From the NCBI GenBank assembly GCA_026989535.1, contig JALSJD010000090.1, positions 1 to 40,295 of the forward strand: 40,295 nt of DNA, in the 5' to 3' direction. Shown one piece after another: positions 1 through 9,298 of this stretch (positions within the stretch are counted from its first letter, which is position 1; each line of letters begins with the position of its first letter). Source of the stretch: Cyclobacteriaceae bacterium (GTDB taxonomy: Bacteria > Bacteroidota > Bacteroidia > Cytophagales > Cyclobacteriaceae). The notes below the pieces were generated by a model. The model ran no database searches and was not told where the DNA came from. It saw only the letters and a list, made by a program, of their open reading frames with translations. The translations under genes and the position numbers were made by a program.

Positions 1-1061
1 CCTTTTTTACAACCCAAACTGGGAATATGGGTTTGAGCTGGCTCGAAAAAAACGATAAAGTAGCAACACTCAAATTTTCGGTGTATAAAAACAGTAATTG
101 GTTGGCATCCAAAACCTTGGTGTCAGGCAAGGGTGTGTTAACCAATTGGGCCGACTTTCCGGGTATTCAAACCAATGGTAAAAACTGGGTAGCGTGGTTT
201 TTACAAATGAACAACCCCGATACATTTGCTTATGATGTAATGGTGATGCAATCGGCAGATGAGGGGGGAACTTGGACTACCCCACAACGCTTACATAGCG
301 ATAGTACCCTTACCGAGCACGGGTTTGTTTCAGCGGTGCCTGCCAAAAACGGATTTCAATTAATGTGGTTAGATGGCCGTTTGGCCACAGAAGACAGCCC
401 CATTTTTACAGTACGATCGGCCCATTTAGATTTTGATGGCAGTATTTCCAATCGTGCTATTTTAGACGATAATACCTGCACTTGCTGCCAAACTACGATG
501 CTAAACACGGGCAACGATAATTTTATTGCCTTATACCGAGATAGAACCGATGAGGAAATAAGGGATATTGCAGCCGTTAATTTTAATAATGAAGGAACAC
601 TCGTTCAGCCTCAAATTATATTTGCCGATGAATGGCATATTCCGGGTTGCCCGGTAAATGGGCCACGTGCCATTATAAATGGAGAGGAGCTTGGCGTGGT
701 TTGGTTTACCATGAGCAAAGAAGGCGTTGCTCAAGTGCAATTTGTTACTTCTGCTGATGGAGGTAAAACGTATAGCAACCCCTTATTAATTGATGAAAAT
801 AATTTAGGCAGGGTAGATATTATTGCCTCAGAGGGGGCTTATTATGTAAGTTATATGGATGAAACCGAAGAAGAGGCAGCATTAAAGATTGTTAAAATTG
901 ATGGAGGAAAAATTAGTAGTAGCTCCGCAGTTACAAAACTGACTTCTTCTCGCAAAACTGGCTTCCCACGGATTATTTTGGCAGAAACTGGTGATGGTAT
1001 TTTCATCACTTATACCGATGTGGAGACTAAGAAAGTTGTGCTGGATTATATGGCATTATAA
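1..1061 (+). CDS. Sialidase/BNR-repeat-like protein, 5' truncated by window edge
   Basis: The frame is open from the first bases of the window through the ATG at 27, so the gene very likely starts upstream and this is its C-terminal part (344 residues counted from that ATG). Two Asp-box-like motifs are visible: SADEGGTW near residues 76-83 and SADGGKTY near residue 242. These are typical blade hairpins of sialidase/BNR beta-propellers, which bind or cleave surface glycans or act as non-catalytic propellers. A dense cysteine motif, CTCC, lies at residues 151-154. No arginine triad or catalytic tyrosine could be assigned with confidence, so sialidase activity is not claimed. The signal region, if any, is outside the window. 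It converges on the minus-strand adhesin, with 221 bp between the stop codons. Confidence 0.7.
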   Translation, partial: FFTTQTGNMGLSWLEKNDKVATLKFSVYKNSNWLASKTLVSGKGVLTNWADFPGIQTNGKNWVAWFLQMNNPDTFAYDVMVMQSADEGGTWTTPQRLHSDSTLTEHGFVSAVPAKNGFQLMWLDGRLATEDSPIFTVRSAHLDFDGSISNRAILDDNTCTCCQTTMLNTGNDNFIALYRDRTDEEIRDIAAVNFNNEGTLVQPQIIFADEWHIPGCPVNGPRAIINGEELGVVWFTMSKEGVAQVQFVTSADGGKTYSNPLLIDENNLGRVDIIASEGAYYVSYMDETEEEAALKIVKIDGGKISSSSAVTKLTSSRKTGFPRIILAETGDGIFITYTDVETKKVVLDYMAL

Positions 1062-1113
1062 ATACTGACTTTTTCTTGCTGGTAGGCGATAAGCTCGTTA
1101 ATACTTTATGTTT

Positions 1114-1134
1114 TTTGTGCCCTTGGTGGTTAAA
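1114..1134. repeat. Degenerate CTTTGTG/GGTGGTT intergenic repeat
   Basis: The text TTTGTGCCCTTGGTGGTTAA between two convergent stops resembles the sequences at 9821-9860 and 12872-12912. All three look like variants of one intergenic repeat family. This copy is short and has no hairpin of its own. Confidence 0.35.
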
Positions 1135-1143
1135 ATGAAAAAG

Positions 1144-1209
1144 TTCTACTACTGATTAGGTTGATTTTGTATTTGATTATATTTATAGTAGAAGTAACCA
1201 GTAGTAGAA
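1144..1209. repeat. 11-bp perfect inverted repeat between convergent genes
   Basis: TTCTACTACTG at 1144-1154 is the exact reverse complement of CAGTAGTAGAA at 1199-1209, with a 44-base AT-rich spacer. It sits between the stop of the sialidase-like gene and the stop of the adhesin gene. The spacer is long for an intrinsic terminator and there is no flanking T-run, so it may be a repeat remnant or a weak bidirectional stop. Confidence 0.45.
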
Positions 1210-1282
1210 AATATTAAGTCAAAATACAAAGGCTATTTCGTTTGAGACGGGAACTCGTATTATGGATGATTTCTCCTCTTAT

Positions 1283-4200
1283 TTACCTTCTCAATTCAAA
1301 AAAACCATTGAGGGTTTGTGTAATACCGCTCGGGTAAAGGTATGTTACCGTATAATAATAGGTGCCCGTAGGCAGTTCTTTTGAGCCTCCAATATTAGAT
1401 ACACCAGTAAAGATATTATCATTATTATTATAGCCTTCTATTTCAAATACAATATCTCCCCACCGGTTAAATACCTTAACGGTATTATTAGGGTAGGCTT
1501 CTATGTATTGAAACTCTAAGAAATCATGTTTACCATCCCCATTAGGGCTAAGGGCATTAAATGCTACAACAGGCAGTGCTTCAACATTAATAAAAATACT
1601 GGCCGTAGTACAAGCCCCATCGGCATCACACACTTCAATTACTACTTCATCTACTCCAAAAAATATCATTCCAGTGTAATCAACCACTAAATTATTGCTG
1701 GCATCTAAGGTGGCAGGAGCGCCACTGGCAGGTTGTTGAATTATTTGGATGGATGATAAATCTATATTACCATTTAAATCGGTAATTAAATCAGTAATAT
1801 TAATGGTTATAGGTACACCAGGTATGGTGGTAGCGTTGCCATCATTAAAACTTGGAGGTGTATTAGGAATCGTGATTGTTACGGTAGCGCTTGCTGTTTG
1901 ATTGCATTGGTTTTCAATTTGAAAATCAAATGTATCGATTCCTACATTTCCGGTTGAGGCTGTGTATTGAATAGTGCCATCCGTATTAATTGTTGCAGAG
2001 CCTTTTTGTGGTTGTGTACTAAGGGTTGTTGTAATTACATCTCCACTATTTACAAAGCCTCCGTTAAAAACATCAATTATAGCCGATTCGGTTATGTTTA
2101 TAGTATCTGATTGATTTATAACGCTAATGGGTAAATTGATAGTCACTTCCATTGGGTCACTTGCATTGGGGCAATTTGGTGCTGAGCTTATAAGAGTTAA
2201 TGTTACTGAGCCTAAACTCCTATCATTAGTGCCTAGGTTATAGGTAGTATTTTTTAAATTCACATCACCAAATGTTCCATCTCCAGAAGTTGTCCAGTTA
2301 TTGGCATTAGCTCCTCCACCTATAATGCCTGATAAGCTAATGATGTCGGTGCTACAAACAGTTTGATTTGCTCCTGCATCGGCAGTGGGTGGATCTTGGC
2401 AACCAGCAGCTGGTTGAGATACACCCAACGCAATATAAAGAGGGTAGTTAAGATTAGGAAAATCTGATTGTAGTACTATTTTATTACTCCCATCTACATC
2501 ACTACTATTAATAGTTGATGGTGGAAAATTCATATACTCAGCATTATCTGTCCAATAAATTTTGTTGTTTTTCACATCTACATCAATACCAAAAGGTAAA
2601 TTATTAGCAACAGTTATTGAGTTTATTGTTCCTGAAACATCTGCTAAGTCGCCTACATAAATATTTCCATTTGGGTTAAATATATCGTTGTTCGAGGCTG
2701 TCCAATAAATTTTGTTGGCCACTACATCAATCACCACATCGTTATAAGTAAATTGCTGACCAGTGAGAGTTTGAGTAGATAAAATATTATCGTTTGTGCC
2801 ATCAATATTTACCTGGTGTAACGAAGCTATATTATCTCCAGTAGATGTATCAATAATATTTTCTGTGTAGTAGAGGAAGCCCCCTATTGGGTCTACCGCA
2901 ATGCCAATAGGGTTACTAAGCCCCGTTACTATGTTAGTTGTTGTAACATTAGCGGGGTCTAGTTCAGAAAGGCTTGCTGTTTTAATTATATTATCGTACA
3001 CACTAATCCAATATATATTGTCTCCTGCTACATCTAACGCCAACCCTGCCATCATTCTAGGGGCATCAATTCCATCGTTTATAAAATCATTTACGTCAAC
3101 TAATCCAGTAGCATCTATCTTTCCTTTTTTAATCTGACCCCAATTATTACTCCAATAAATGATTTGATTTAAGGTATCAACTTCAACTCCTCGAGGCTGA
3201 TAACTCGTTTCGGTATGGTATTGTTGGAAACTGGATCCCTCTAAATTAGATCGGTTAATTTCATTATTATCACTCCAATATACCTTAGGTTCATCAGGGT
3301 CTATAATATTTCCTACTAGAAAAAAGTCAAAATTAGGTTTTGAGTCATCATCATTTACAATGGTAATTACCTCGTTAAAAGAACCCGGTACAATTCCTGA
3401 TAAAACAATCTCGATTGTATCTACATGGGGGGTATTATCTATCATTGCCGGAATTGTGAGGTTAGACACCGAAACAGAAAAAGGGGCATTTACCTGAATG
3501 TTTGAAATGGTTAAATCTGCCAGCCCGTAATTGGCTATGGCTACCTGCCGTGTTATGTTTGTGCCTACAAGAGCAGATTTAAAGTCGATAGAATACCCTT
3601 GTCCCACATATATTGGGGGGTCGGAATAAATATTTGGCCCATCAAATACATTAATATCTGGCCCTAAAATAGTGCCCGCAAGGTTAATGGTAAAGGTAGG
3701 CTCAGTACTATCATTATTATTAATAACTAACTCATCGGTAAAAAAGCCTGCTGTGGTTGCATCAAGGGTTATGGTATAAGTTAGCGTAGAATCTACTGGC
3801 AGGTTGGTAGCGGTATTAGGTGCAATGGAAAATTTTGAACCTGTTGGTAATGAAAAACTGCTAATTTTGAGTGTGTCAGATCCTTTATTTTCTATGGTAA
3901 TTTGGGTAGTGGCATTTGTACCCTTAATGGCATCAGGCAACGATAAATTACCCGAATCTACAATAACATTGCCTGCCGTAGTATTTCCTTCAAAAACGGC
4001 AATTTCAGGTTCAGAGCCTGCTGTTACAACCCCAGTTATATCAAACGTAAAAGTATTGCTGAGTCCTGCAATTGGATTGTAGGTAAATGTTACCGTTTCG
4101 TTAAATACATTTGCCATTGAGGCAGAAAAATCAATAGTAATAACCAATGGGTTGCCAGGGGTAATGGTTGTAGAGGGAGAGGTTGCGCTAAAAGCTACTC

Positions 4201-5935
4201 CTGAAATTGAAACATTAAAGTTGGTAATATCAGTTGCTAGGCGGTTTTCGATAGTAAAGCTTAATGATTTGGTTCCGCCCATATTTATTGATCCAAAGTC
4301 GATAACTTCGGGTTGGGTATTAAATATTTGAGACCCAGTTGTATCGTTTCCTTTAAATACAGCAATACAGCCAGTACCTGCATCGGTTATAAACCATCCT
4401 TGTGTAACTAGTTGAGCTCGGGCTCCTTCTCCAGCGCAATAATATAGGCCACTAGCACCTAAGCTAACGTTAGGGTTAACCGCTTGTGCCGCCCACCCAA
4501 TCAACAAATTGTCATAATTATCTACAGACAACCCTGAGTTATTAAGCATACTGGCCATGCTGTTAGATGTAATGTTGCTCACATCCCATCCTCCTAAGTT
4601 TTGGTTAAAGGAATACGCCCCTGAAAACATTACTCGCATATCGGTTGCACTGCTTACAACCCACTCCGAAATATCTTGGTTAAAGGCAGTATTATTTTCG
4701 AACATACCATTAAAACTACCTACGCTGCTCACATCCCACCCCGATATGTTGGGGTTAAAGGTTGAATTTGAAAACATATTTCCCATATCTGTAACATTGC
4801 TTACATCCCATCCGCTTAGGTCTTGATTAAATGCTGTGGCACCATCAAACATTTGGCTTAAATTTACCATGCTACCTATGGTAGTATTCCATGCAGATAA
4901 ATCTTGATTAAAGGCAGTAGCATCTCTAAACAGCCCTCTTAAACTTGTTACATTAGTTAAATCCCATCCAGTAATATTTTGGTTAAACGAATGTGCGCTT
5001 GCAAACATGGCACCAAGATCGTTCAGGTTACTTGTATTCCAATTGCCTATGGGTTGGTCAAAATCTTCAGTACCAGCTAACATTTGATTCATATTGGTTA
5101 CATTGGCTGTGTTCCAAGCATCATTTCCATCATTTGCACCGCCTGGCTTAAAGCTTATATTTTGGTTAAAAACTGAAGCACCTGCAAACATTAACCTCAT
5201 ATTAGCTACATTGCTAACATTCCACATTCCAATATCTTGGTTAAAGGTAGAGGCAATAAAAAAAAGCTCTACCATAGATGTAACTTGCCCTACGTCCCAC
5301 AAATTGAGTGGTTGGTTGAAATTGCTTGCACCTCTAAAAAGTTCATCCATGAGCTGTACATTGCTTACATCCCAACCATTTAATGGCTGGTTGAAAGAGG
5401 AAGCTTCTCTAAATAAGCCAATCATATTAGTGGTATTAGAAACATTCCAACCATTTAAGTTATCATTTAATGCTTCACATTCTCTAAACATATAGCTCAT
5501 ATCTGTTACAGCAGATAGGTTTGGCGTATCACTGGCATTAACTCTTAGATTTGTACAGCCACTAAAAGCATTGGCCATAGATGCCCAGGCATTAGTGCCC
5601 CATTGCTCTATGGTTAAAATTTTGCCATAATCGGTATTGCTCCCAAAAAAGCCGCCTGCATTAAAATAAATGCGTGGAAAAGTTCCGGTAATTTCAACTG
5701 TATATGTTCCGATAGTTGCATAGCTATGTGTAATATTTCCAGTAATGCCCGTGTCATTTGTGCCATCTCCCCAATCTACATTATAGTTGTAGCCTGCTCC
5801 AATTGTGGGTATAGTAATTTGATTATTATTTGAGCTGCCTAGGTTATCTGTTTTCCAAGTAGTTATAAATTGGGCGTTTGCTAGTGTACTTATAAAAAAG
5901 AATAAGGTTGCCAAGTGTATTTTTATATACTTCAT
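1283..5935 (-). CDS. Giant mosaic adhesin with gliding-motility (type IX) C-terminal domain
   Basis: A 1550-residue secreted surface protein. Residues 1-22 form a signal peptide ending ANAQ. A PKD-like segment (DWGDGT) follows at about 45-85. Roughly twelve BspA/DUF285-type repeats (FNQ..xGWDVSNV..M..MF) span about 105-475. Three ASPM/SPD-2/HYDIN-like 'choice-of-anchor D' beta domains lie at about 525-640, 645-757 and 760-880. YWTD-type beta-propeller repeats (IYWSNN, IYWTAS, IYWTDN) occupy about 883-1172. Then come a PKD/SprB-like domain (1182-1270) and two cadherin/Ig-like domains (1272-1452). The last 95 residues, with SPNGDG, FNRWG and PTGTYYY, match the gliding-motility-associated C-terminal domain, the type IX secretion signal. 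The gene follows the PorP/SprF gene with only 6 bp between them, so the two are probably co-transcribed. The likely role is cell-surface adhesion or ligand binding; the ligand is unknown. Confidence 0.93.
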   Translation of the reverse strand: MKYIKIHLATLFFFISTLANAQFITTWKTDNLGSSNNNQITIPTIGAGYNYNVDWGDGTNDTGITGNITHSYATIGTYTVEITGTFPRIYFNAGGFFGSNTDYGKILTIEQWGTNAWASMANAFSGCTNLRVNASDTPNLSAVTDMSYMFRECEALNDNLNGWNVSNTTNMIGLFREASSFNQPLNGWDVSNVQLMDELFRGASNFNQPLNLWDVGQVTSMVELFFIASTFNQDIGMWNVSNVANMRLMFAGASVFNQNISFKPGGANDGNDAWNTANVTNMNQMLAGTEDFDQPIGNWNTSNLNDLGAMFASAHSFNQNITGWDLTNVTSLRGLFRDATAFNQDLSAWNTTIGSMVNLSQMFDGATAFNQDLSGWDVSNVTDMGNMFSNSTFNPNISGWDVSSVGSFNGMFENNTAFNQDISEWVVSSATDMRVMFSGAYSFNQNLGGWDVSNITSNSMASMLNNSGLSVDNYDNLLIGWAAQAVNPNVSLGASGLYYCAGEGARAQLVTQGWFITDAGTGCIAVFKGNDTTGSQIFNTQPEVIDFGSINMGGTKSLSFTIENRLATDITNFNVSISGVAFSATSPSTTITPGNPLVITIDFSASMANVFNETVTFTYNPIAGLSNTFTFDITGVVTAGSEPEIAVFEGNTTAGNVIVDSGNLSLPDAIKGTNATTQITIENKGSDTLKISSFSLPTGSKFSIAPNTATNLPVDSTLTYTITLDATTAGFFTDELVINNNDSTEPTFTINLAGTILGPDINVFDGPNIYSDPPIYVGQGYSIDFKSALVGTNITRQVAIANYGLADLTISNIQVNAPFSVSVSNLTIPAMIDNTPHVDTIEIVLSGIVPGSFNEVITIVNDDDSKPNFDFFLVGNIIDPDEPKVYWSDNNEINRSNLEGSSFQQYHTETSYQPRGVEVDTLNQIIYWSNNWGQIKKGKIDATGLVDVNDFINDGIDAPRMMAGLALDVAGDNIYWISVYDNIIKTASLSELDPANVTTTNIVTGLSNPIGIAVDPIGGFLYYTENIIDTSTGDNIASLHQVNIDGTNDNILSTQTLTGQQFTYNDVVIDVVANKIYWTASNNDIFNPNGNIYVGDLADVSGTINSITVANNLPFGIDVDVKNNKIYWTDNAEYMNFPPSTINSSDVDGSNKIVLQSDFPNLNYPLYIALGVSQPAAGCQDPPTADAGANQTVCSTDIISLSGIIGGGANANNWTTSGDGTFGDVNLKNTTYNLGTNDRSLGSVTLTLISSAPNCPNASDPMEVTINLPISVINQSDTINITESAIIDVFNGGFVNSGDVITTTLSTQPQKGSATINTDGTIQYTASTGNVGIDTFDFQIENQCNQTASATVTITIPNTPPSFNDGNATTIPGVPITINITDLITDLNGNIDLSSIQIIQQPASGAPATLDASNNLVVDYTGMIFFGVDEVVIEVCDADGACTTASIFINVEALPVVAFNALSPNGDGKHDFLEFQYIEAYPNNTVKVFNRWGDIVFEIEGYNNNDNIFTGVSNIGGSKELPTGTYYYTVTYLYPSGITQTLNGFFELRR

Positions 5936-5941
5936 AAGTGC

Positions 5942-6865
5942 TTAAAAAAAACGTTGAAAGATTGATTGATGACTAAAAAGTGCCAAATCGGCACTTAGCA
6001 TTAGTTCGTGGGTGGGCAAACCGTTGCCTGAAATGCTTTTACCTAGCACTTCGTACGAATACCCAATTTTATAGGCTTGCATAAATTCGAACTGCAACAT
6101 ACCGCCAATGGTGTTAAGGTTACGTGTAAATGCGCCTACCCAAAATTTGTTCATTATTAAGGCACTCATATTTACATCTATCGAAAGTGGAGCTCCCTTT
6201 ACTCCTTTTAATAAGACCATGGGTTTAAGCTTTACACTAGGCGAAACCTGCCATATATAGGCGCCCGATAGGTAAATATGCCTTTGGTACACAAGGTTTA
6301 TATTTCCACTTTCGAACTTGCTGTTCATTAGCCTTGGCACTGAAACCCCAATAAAATAATTATCGGTCATAAACGAAACGCCTGCGCCAAAGTTAACTTT
6401 GGTTGCCGATTCTACATTTCCTTGAAAAAAGGGGTCGTCTGCTACTTTTAAATTTAGGTCGGTGTCATCAACCCTAACATTCATTATGCCAGTTTGTAAA
6501 CCAAACGAAAAAGTTTTATCGGCTTGCTGAATTTTATAGGCATAACTAATCTGGGCTTGAGTGTTGGTATTTGCACCCAGCTTGTCGTAAATAATTGTGG
6601 TGCCTAAGCCCACTTTACCATCTAAAATAGAAGTTGAACCACTAAAAAACTGCGAACTTGGGCTGCCTTCGAAATTACTTCCCCATTGATTTCTCGAATT
6701 AAGTGAGAAAGTGGCAACGTTGTTAATACCAGCATAAGATGGATTAAAGACCAATTGATTAAACATATATTGGCTCATGATTGCATCTTGTTGGGCTTTA
6801 GCCAATGGAATTATTAGCCATGTAAATGTGGTTAATAGGGCAATGCATCTAAATTTACATTTCAT
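5942..6865 (-). CDS. PorP/SprF family type IX secretion outer-membrane protein
   Basis: The 307-residue product has a signal peptide ending AKAQ and the family start QDAIMSQYMFNQLVFNPSYAG, here seen at about residues 25-46. The remainder is alternating beta strands ending in aromatic residues (RFF at the C-terminus), as expected for an outer-membrane barrel. PorP/SprF proteins are partners of type IX substrates with the gliding-type C-terminal domain; in Flavobacterium SprF is needed for secretion of the adjacent SprB. Here the partner is most likely the adhesin 6 bp downstream. The decayed adhesin remnant just upstream suggests this barrel once served a different or additional substrate. Length is normal for the family. 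Confidence 0.95.
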   Translation of the reverse strand: MKCKFRCIALLTTFTWLIIPLAKAQQDAIMSQYMFNQLVFNPSYAGINNVATFSLNSRNQWGSNFEGSPSSQFFSGSTSILDGKVGLGTTIIYDKLGANTNTQAQISYAYKIQQADKTFSFGLQTGIMNVRVDDTDLNLKVADDPFFQGNVESATKVNFGAGVSFMTDNYFIGVSVPRLMNSKFESGNINLVYQRHIYLSGAYIWQVSPSVKLKPMVLLKGVKGAPLSIDVNMSALIMNKFWVGAFTRNLNTIGGMLQFEFMQAYKIGYSYEVLGKSISGNGLPTHELMLSADLALFSHQSIFQRFF

Positions 6866-7007
6866 AGTTTTAGCGGTATAGAAGTAATTAGTAAAAATAC
6901 GTAGTTTTTATGCTAAAACATACAATAAAAACAATAAAATATTTGAATGTTGCTACGTGGAGCTAAAAGGTGCTAATTTTTGATAATTTTTCGGTGGTAA
7001 GTAGCTT

Positions 7008-7313
7008 TATCCGTTACAATTTTTAAAATGCGTACGTTGCTGGTTTCCTTTAGTTCCACCAATCAATGTCAACGGTAACTTTTATAGTGGTAGTAATAGC
7101 CACAAAAGAGAACCAAACATTTTGTATGATTTCAGCACGAACCAGCACTAAGGTCTGGTGTAGCGGCAATAGTAGTATAGACTGTGCATCACTGGAACAA
7201 CTATTAATAATACCAGGTACGTCTATCGCATCTGCAAAATTATCGTTTGCAGGTTGAGCATAAATTGGTAAAGTTCCTGCAAAAAGCAGGAATAACAGGA
7301 TAGATGGTTTCAT
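7008..7313 (-). pseudogene. Decayed N-terminus of a large type IX-associated surface protein
   Basis: From the ATG at 7311-7313 an 87-codon frame encodes a signal peptide (ending IYAQ) and PANDNFADAIDV, a start typical of giant Bacteroidota surface proteins. After SCSSDA the family-like text continues in another frame (VYTTIAATPDLSAGSC then stop). It returns to the first frame for QNVWFSFVA..TTTIKVTVDI, and moves again to a third frame for GGTKGNQQRTH. At least three frame disruptions therefore interrupt one recognisable domain, and the rest of the gene is missing: only about 140 bp separate the last recognisable residues from the PorP/SprF start. This is a pseudogene rather than a small protein. 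The family assignment rests on recalled similarity, not a search. Confidence 0.8.
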
Positions 7314-7389
7314 AAATACTAAGCTACTAATTTTAAATTAATGGCATAAAAACAGCAATTGTAACCTGAATGATAGCTTAATGTATTAG

Positions 7390-8643
7390 TTACTGCAATA
7401 TTTCAATTTCTACCCTCACATTTCTAGCTGCAAGGCGATCGAACTTATCATAAATTGGCATTTTACCTCCAAAGCCTTTAACTTCCATTCGGGCTGCTGC
7501 TATGCCATTATTGATAAGGTATTTTTGAATAATTTCGGCTCTTTTTAAAGATAATTTTTTGGCGGAGCCATTCTTTTCTTTGGTGGCTTGGCTTAGTGAG
7601 AAGTACTCGGGTACTTCACTGTCTATTTCAATTATTTTACCAGAAGCATTGCCATTGGTATGGCCACTAATCCTAATATTATAACTAGATTTTTCTTGCA
7701 ATAACTCGAGTAAACTATTTAATTCAAATTGAGATTCAGGTTTCATAATGGCTGCATCTTTATAAAAAAATACATTATACATAATGGCTACATCTCCTTT
7801 TTCATATCGTTTAAGAGGAAAATCCATCACAAGGGTATCTCCTTTAACGTGCAAAAAAGCTTTCGTGTCGTCACTCATTTCTTCGCTAAGCTTTAAATCG
7901 TGTTGTGCTTTTTTATAGCCAAAAATATCAGCTATAAATTCAAGAGAGTTCGATTGGTTATGCGGCTCGTTAACATAGGTAACTTCATGGGCTCTTGCTA
8001 ACCGAATTATTTTTAAACGGTCTGGGTCTATAATGTTTACTTTACCAGTAACTTTTGAGAGCGTTACAAAATTAAAGGTGTTAAAAATAATTTTGTATTG
8101 GTTTTTATTTGTGATAAATAGCTCAGGAGCGTATTTTTTTAGTTCAACTTCCTGTAGTTCCACCTTCGTTTTAGGGGTATCTGATGATAAGATAGCTGGG
8201 CTTACAATCGCAAGGTCTGTACTTGCTACTTTTTGATTGTGAGAGGCGAACTCTTCTTGACCGTCCTCTTCCTCTGTATTTTCATTGGTTGGAATGCTGC
8301 TTATGGCTGTCATTCCTGAGTTGGGCGAATACGCTAGCACCCAAGCATCGGCAAAAGGCGTATTTTCTCTTGTGGGTTTCACCATAGGTATGGCTTCATC
8401 TACCGATTTAAAAGATTTTATATGCACATAATAAAACCTTGTTTTGTCTGAGAAAGATATTTTTGCATCCCTATCTTGCTCTTTTAGTTTATTTTTAAAA
8501 TTTAAGGCATTAGTTTTATTTTGAAATGAGCCAACAACAAGGTAGATGCCTTTTTCCAGTGTTAGTATTTCATTCGATTGCGCATAGGTAGTGTTAGTTA
8601 ATACGGTACTAACTAAAGTAACTAATAGAATCCACTTTTTCAT
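7390..8643 (-). CDS. SPOR and OmpA-domain outer-envelope protein
   Basis: The 417-residue product begins with a signal peptide (cleavage near TTYAQ, residue 22). A SPOR-like domain at about 32-106 (GIYLVVGSF...FYYVHIKSF...AWVLAYSP) is expected to bind denuded peptidoglycan glycans. A low-complexity linker and a beta-rich middle region follow. The OmpA/MotB-like C-terminal domain (about 290-417) shows RISGHTNG and the LSLKRAEIIQKYL...VKGFGG...RNVRVEIEI pattern that binds peptidoglycan stem peptides. The protein therefore probably tethers the envelope to the cell wall at two points. It is upstream of the adhesin remnant and PorP/SprF on the same strand, an arrangement common in type IX/gliding clusters, but the 76-bp gap leaves co-transcription uncertain. 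Confidence 0.9.
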   Translation of the reverse strand: MKKWILLVTLVSTVLTNTTYAQSNEILTLEKGIYLVVGSFQNKTNALNFKNKLKEQDRDAKISFSDKTRFYYVHIKSFKSVDEAIPMVKPTRENTPFADAWVLAYSPNSGMTAISSIPTNENTEEEDGQEEFASHNQKVASTDLAIVSPAILSSDTPKTKVELQEVELKKYAPELFITNKNQYKIIFNTFNFVTLSKVTGKVNIIDPDRLKIIRLARAHEVTYVNEPHNQSNSLEFIADIFGYKKAQHDLKLSEEMSDDTKAFLHVKGDTLVMDFPLKRYEKGDVAIMYNVFFYKDAAIMKPESQFELNSLLELLQEKSSYNIRISGHTNGNASGKIIEIDSEVPEYFSLSQATKEKNGSAKKLSLKRAEIIQKYLINNGIAAARMEVKGFGGKMPIYDKFDRLAARNVRVEIEILQ

Positions 8644-8849
8644 AGAATAAATTTTGGTTTATGAGCCTCTTTTGTATGTTTGACCATAGAAAGGGTGACT
8701 TGATGGTGTTGGAAAAGTAATATTTATCTTAATTTTTTGCAAACACTGTATTAACAAAAGGTAATTAAATCATTATAAGATTATAAAAAAAGCAATTTGT
8801 GTCGTTTTATTTTTTTAAAATTGTTTAATTTGCTGTAAATAGACTAGTT

Positions 8850-9275
8850 ATGAGGAAAATAATATTGGTATTATCGTTATTGAATATAACGATAGCTTGC
8901 AGCCTTAATTCTAAAAAAAATAGTTATAATATTGATATAGAAACGGTTAAATCGCAAACCATAGAACTGCACGATAAGTTAATGCTTGATATGGGTAAAT
9001 TGTTAAAAGTAAAAAAAACGTTAGAGGTGATGGCTAAAGATAGCAGTGATACAGCTCAATTATCTAACACATTAAATGCAATTAATCAACTGTATTCTGC
9101 TGATAAAGCGATGTGGGATTGGATGCATAATTTCGACATCGCTTATCGGGTTGAGCAGGATTCGATAACATTGCTATATTTTGATTCGCAACTAAGAATG
9201 ATTCAGGAAGTAGATTCGCTTTTTGAAACTTCAATTGCTGAAGGGCAAAAAATAGTGTCGAAACGAATGGATTAA
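8850..9275 (+). CDS. Small helical lipoprotein of unknown function
   Basis: A 141-residue protein with a lipoprotein signal, LLNITIAC, placing the lipidated cysteine at residue 17. The mature part is almost entirely predicted alpha-helical, with heptad-like spacing (IELHDKLMLDMGKLLKVKKTLEVM) and a tryptophan/histidine patch, MWDWMHNF, near residues 89-96. Similar short helical lipoproteins occur in Bacteroidota, sometimes under the uninformative name 'viral A-type inclusion protein'. No enzymatic motif is visible. It stands alone and converges on the cytochrome c gene, with only 23 bp between their stops. Confidence 0.75.
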   Translation: MRKIILVLSLLNITIACSLNSKKNSYNIDIETVKSQTIELHDKLMLDMGKLLKVKKTLEVMAKDSSDTAQLSNTLNAINQLYSADKAMWDWMHNFDIAYRVEQDSITLLYFDSQLRMIQEVDSLFETSIAEGQKIVSKRMD

Positions 9276-9298
9276 TAGGGATTTTTATTAAAAATAAT

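Noticed and set aside
4557-5495. Long plus-strand open frames opposite the adhesin
   Set aside because: They mirror the DUF285 repeats of the minus-strand gene; their repeated text (LLTSHP) is the antisense of the GWDVSNV repeats and has no independent start context.
7050-7313. Genuine 87-residue secreted protein
   Set aside because: Family-like text continues in other frames within the same stretch, so the apparent small protein is a product of frame disruptions.
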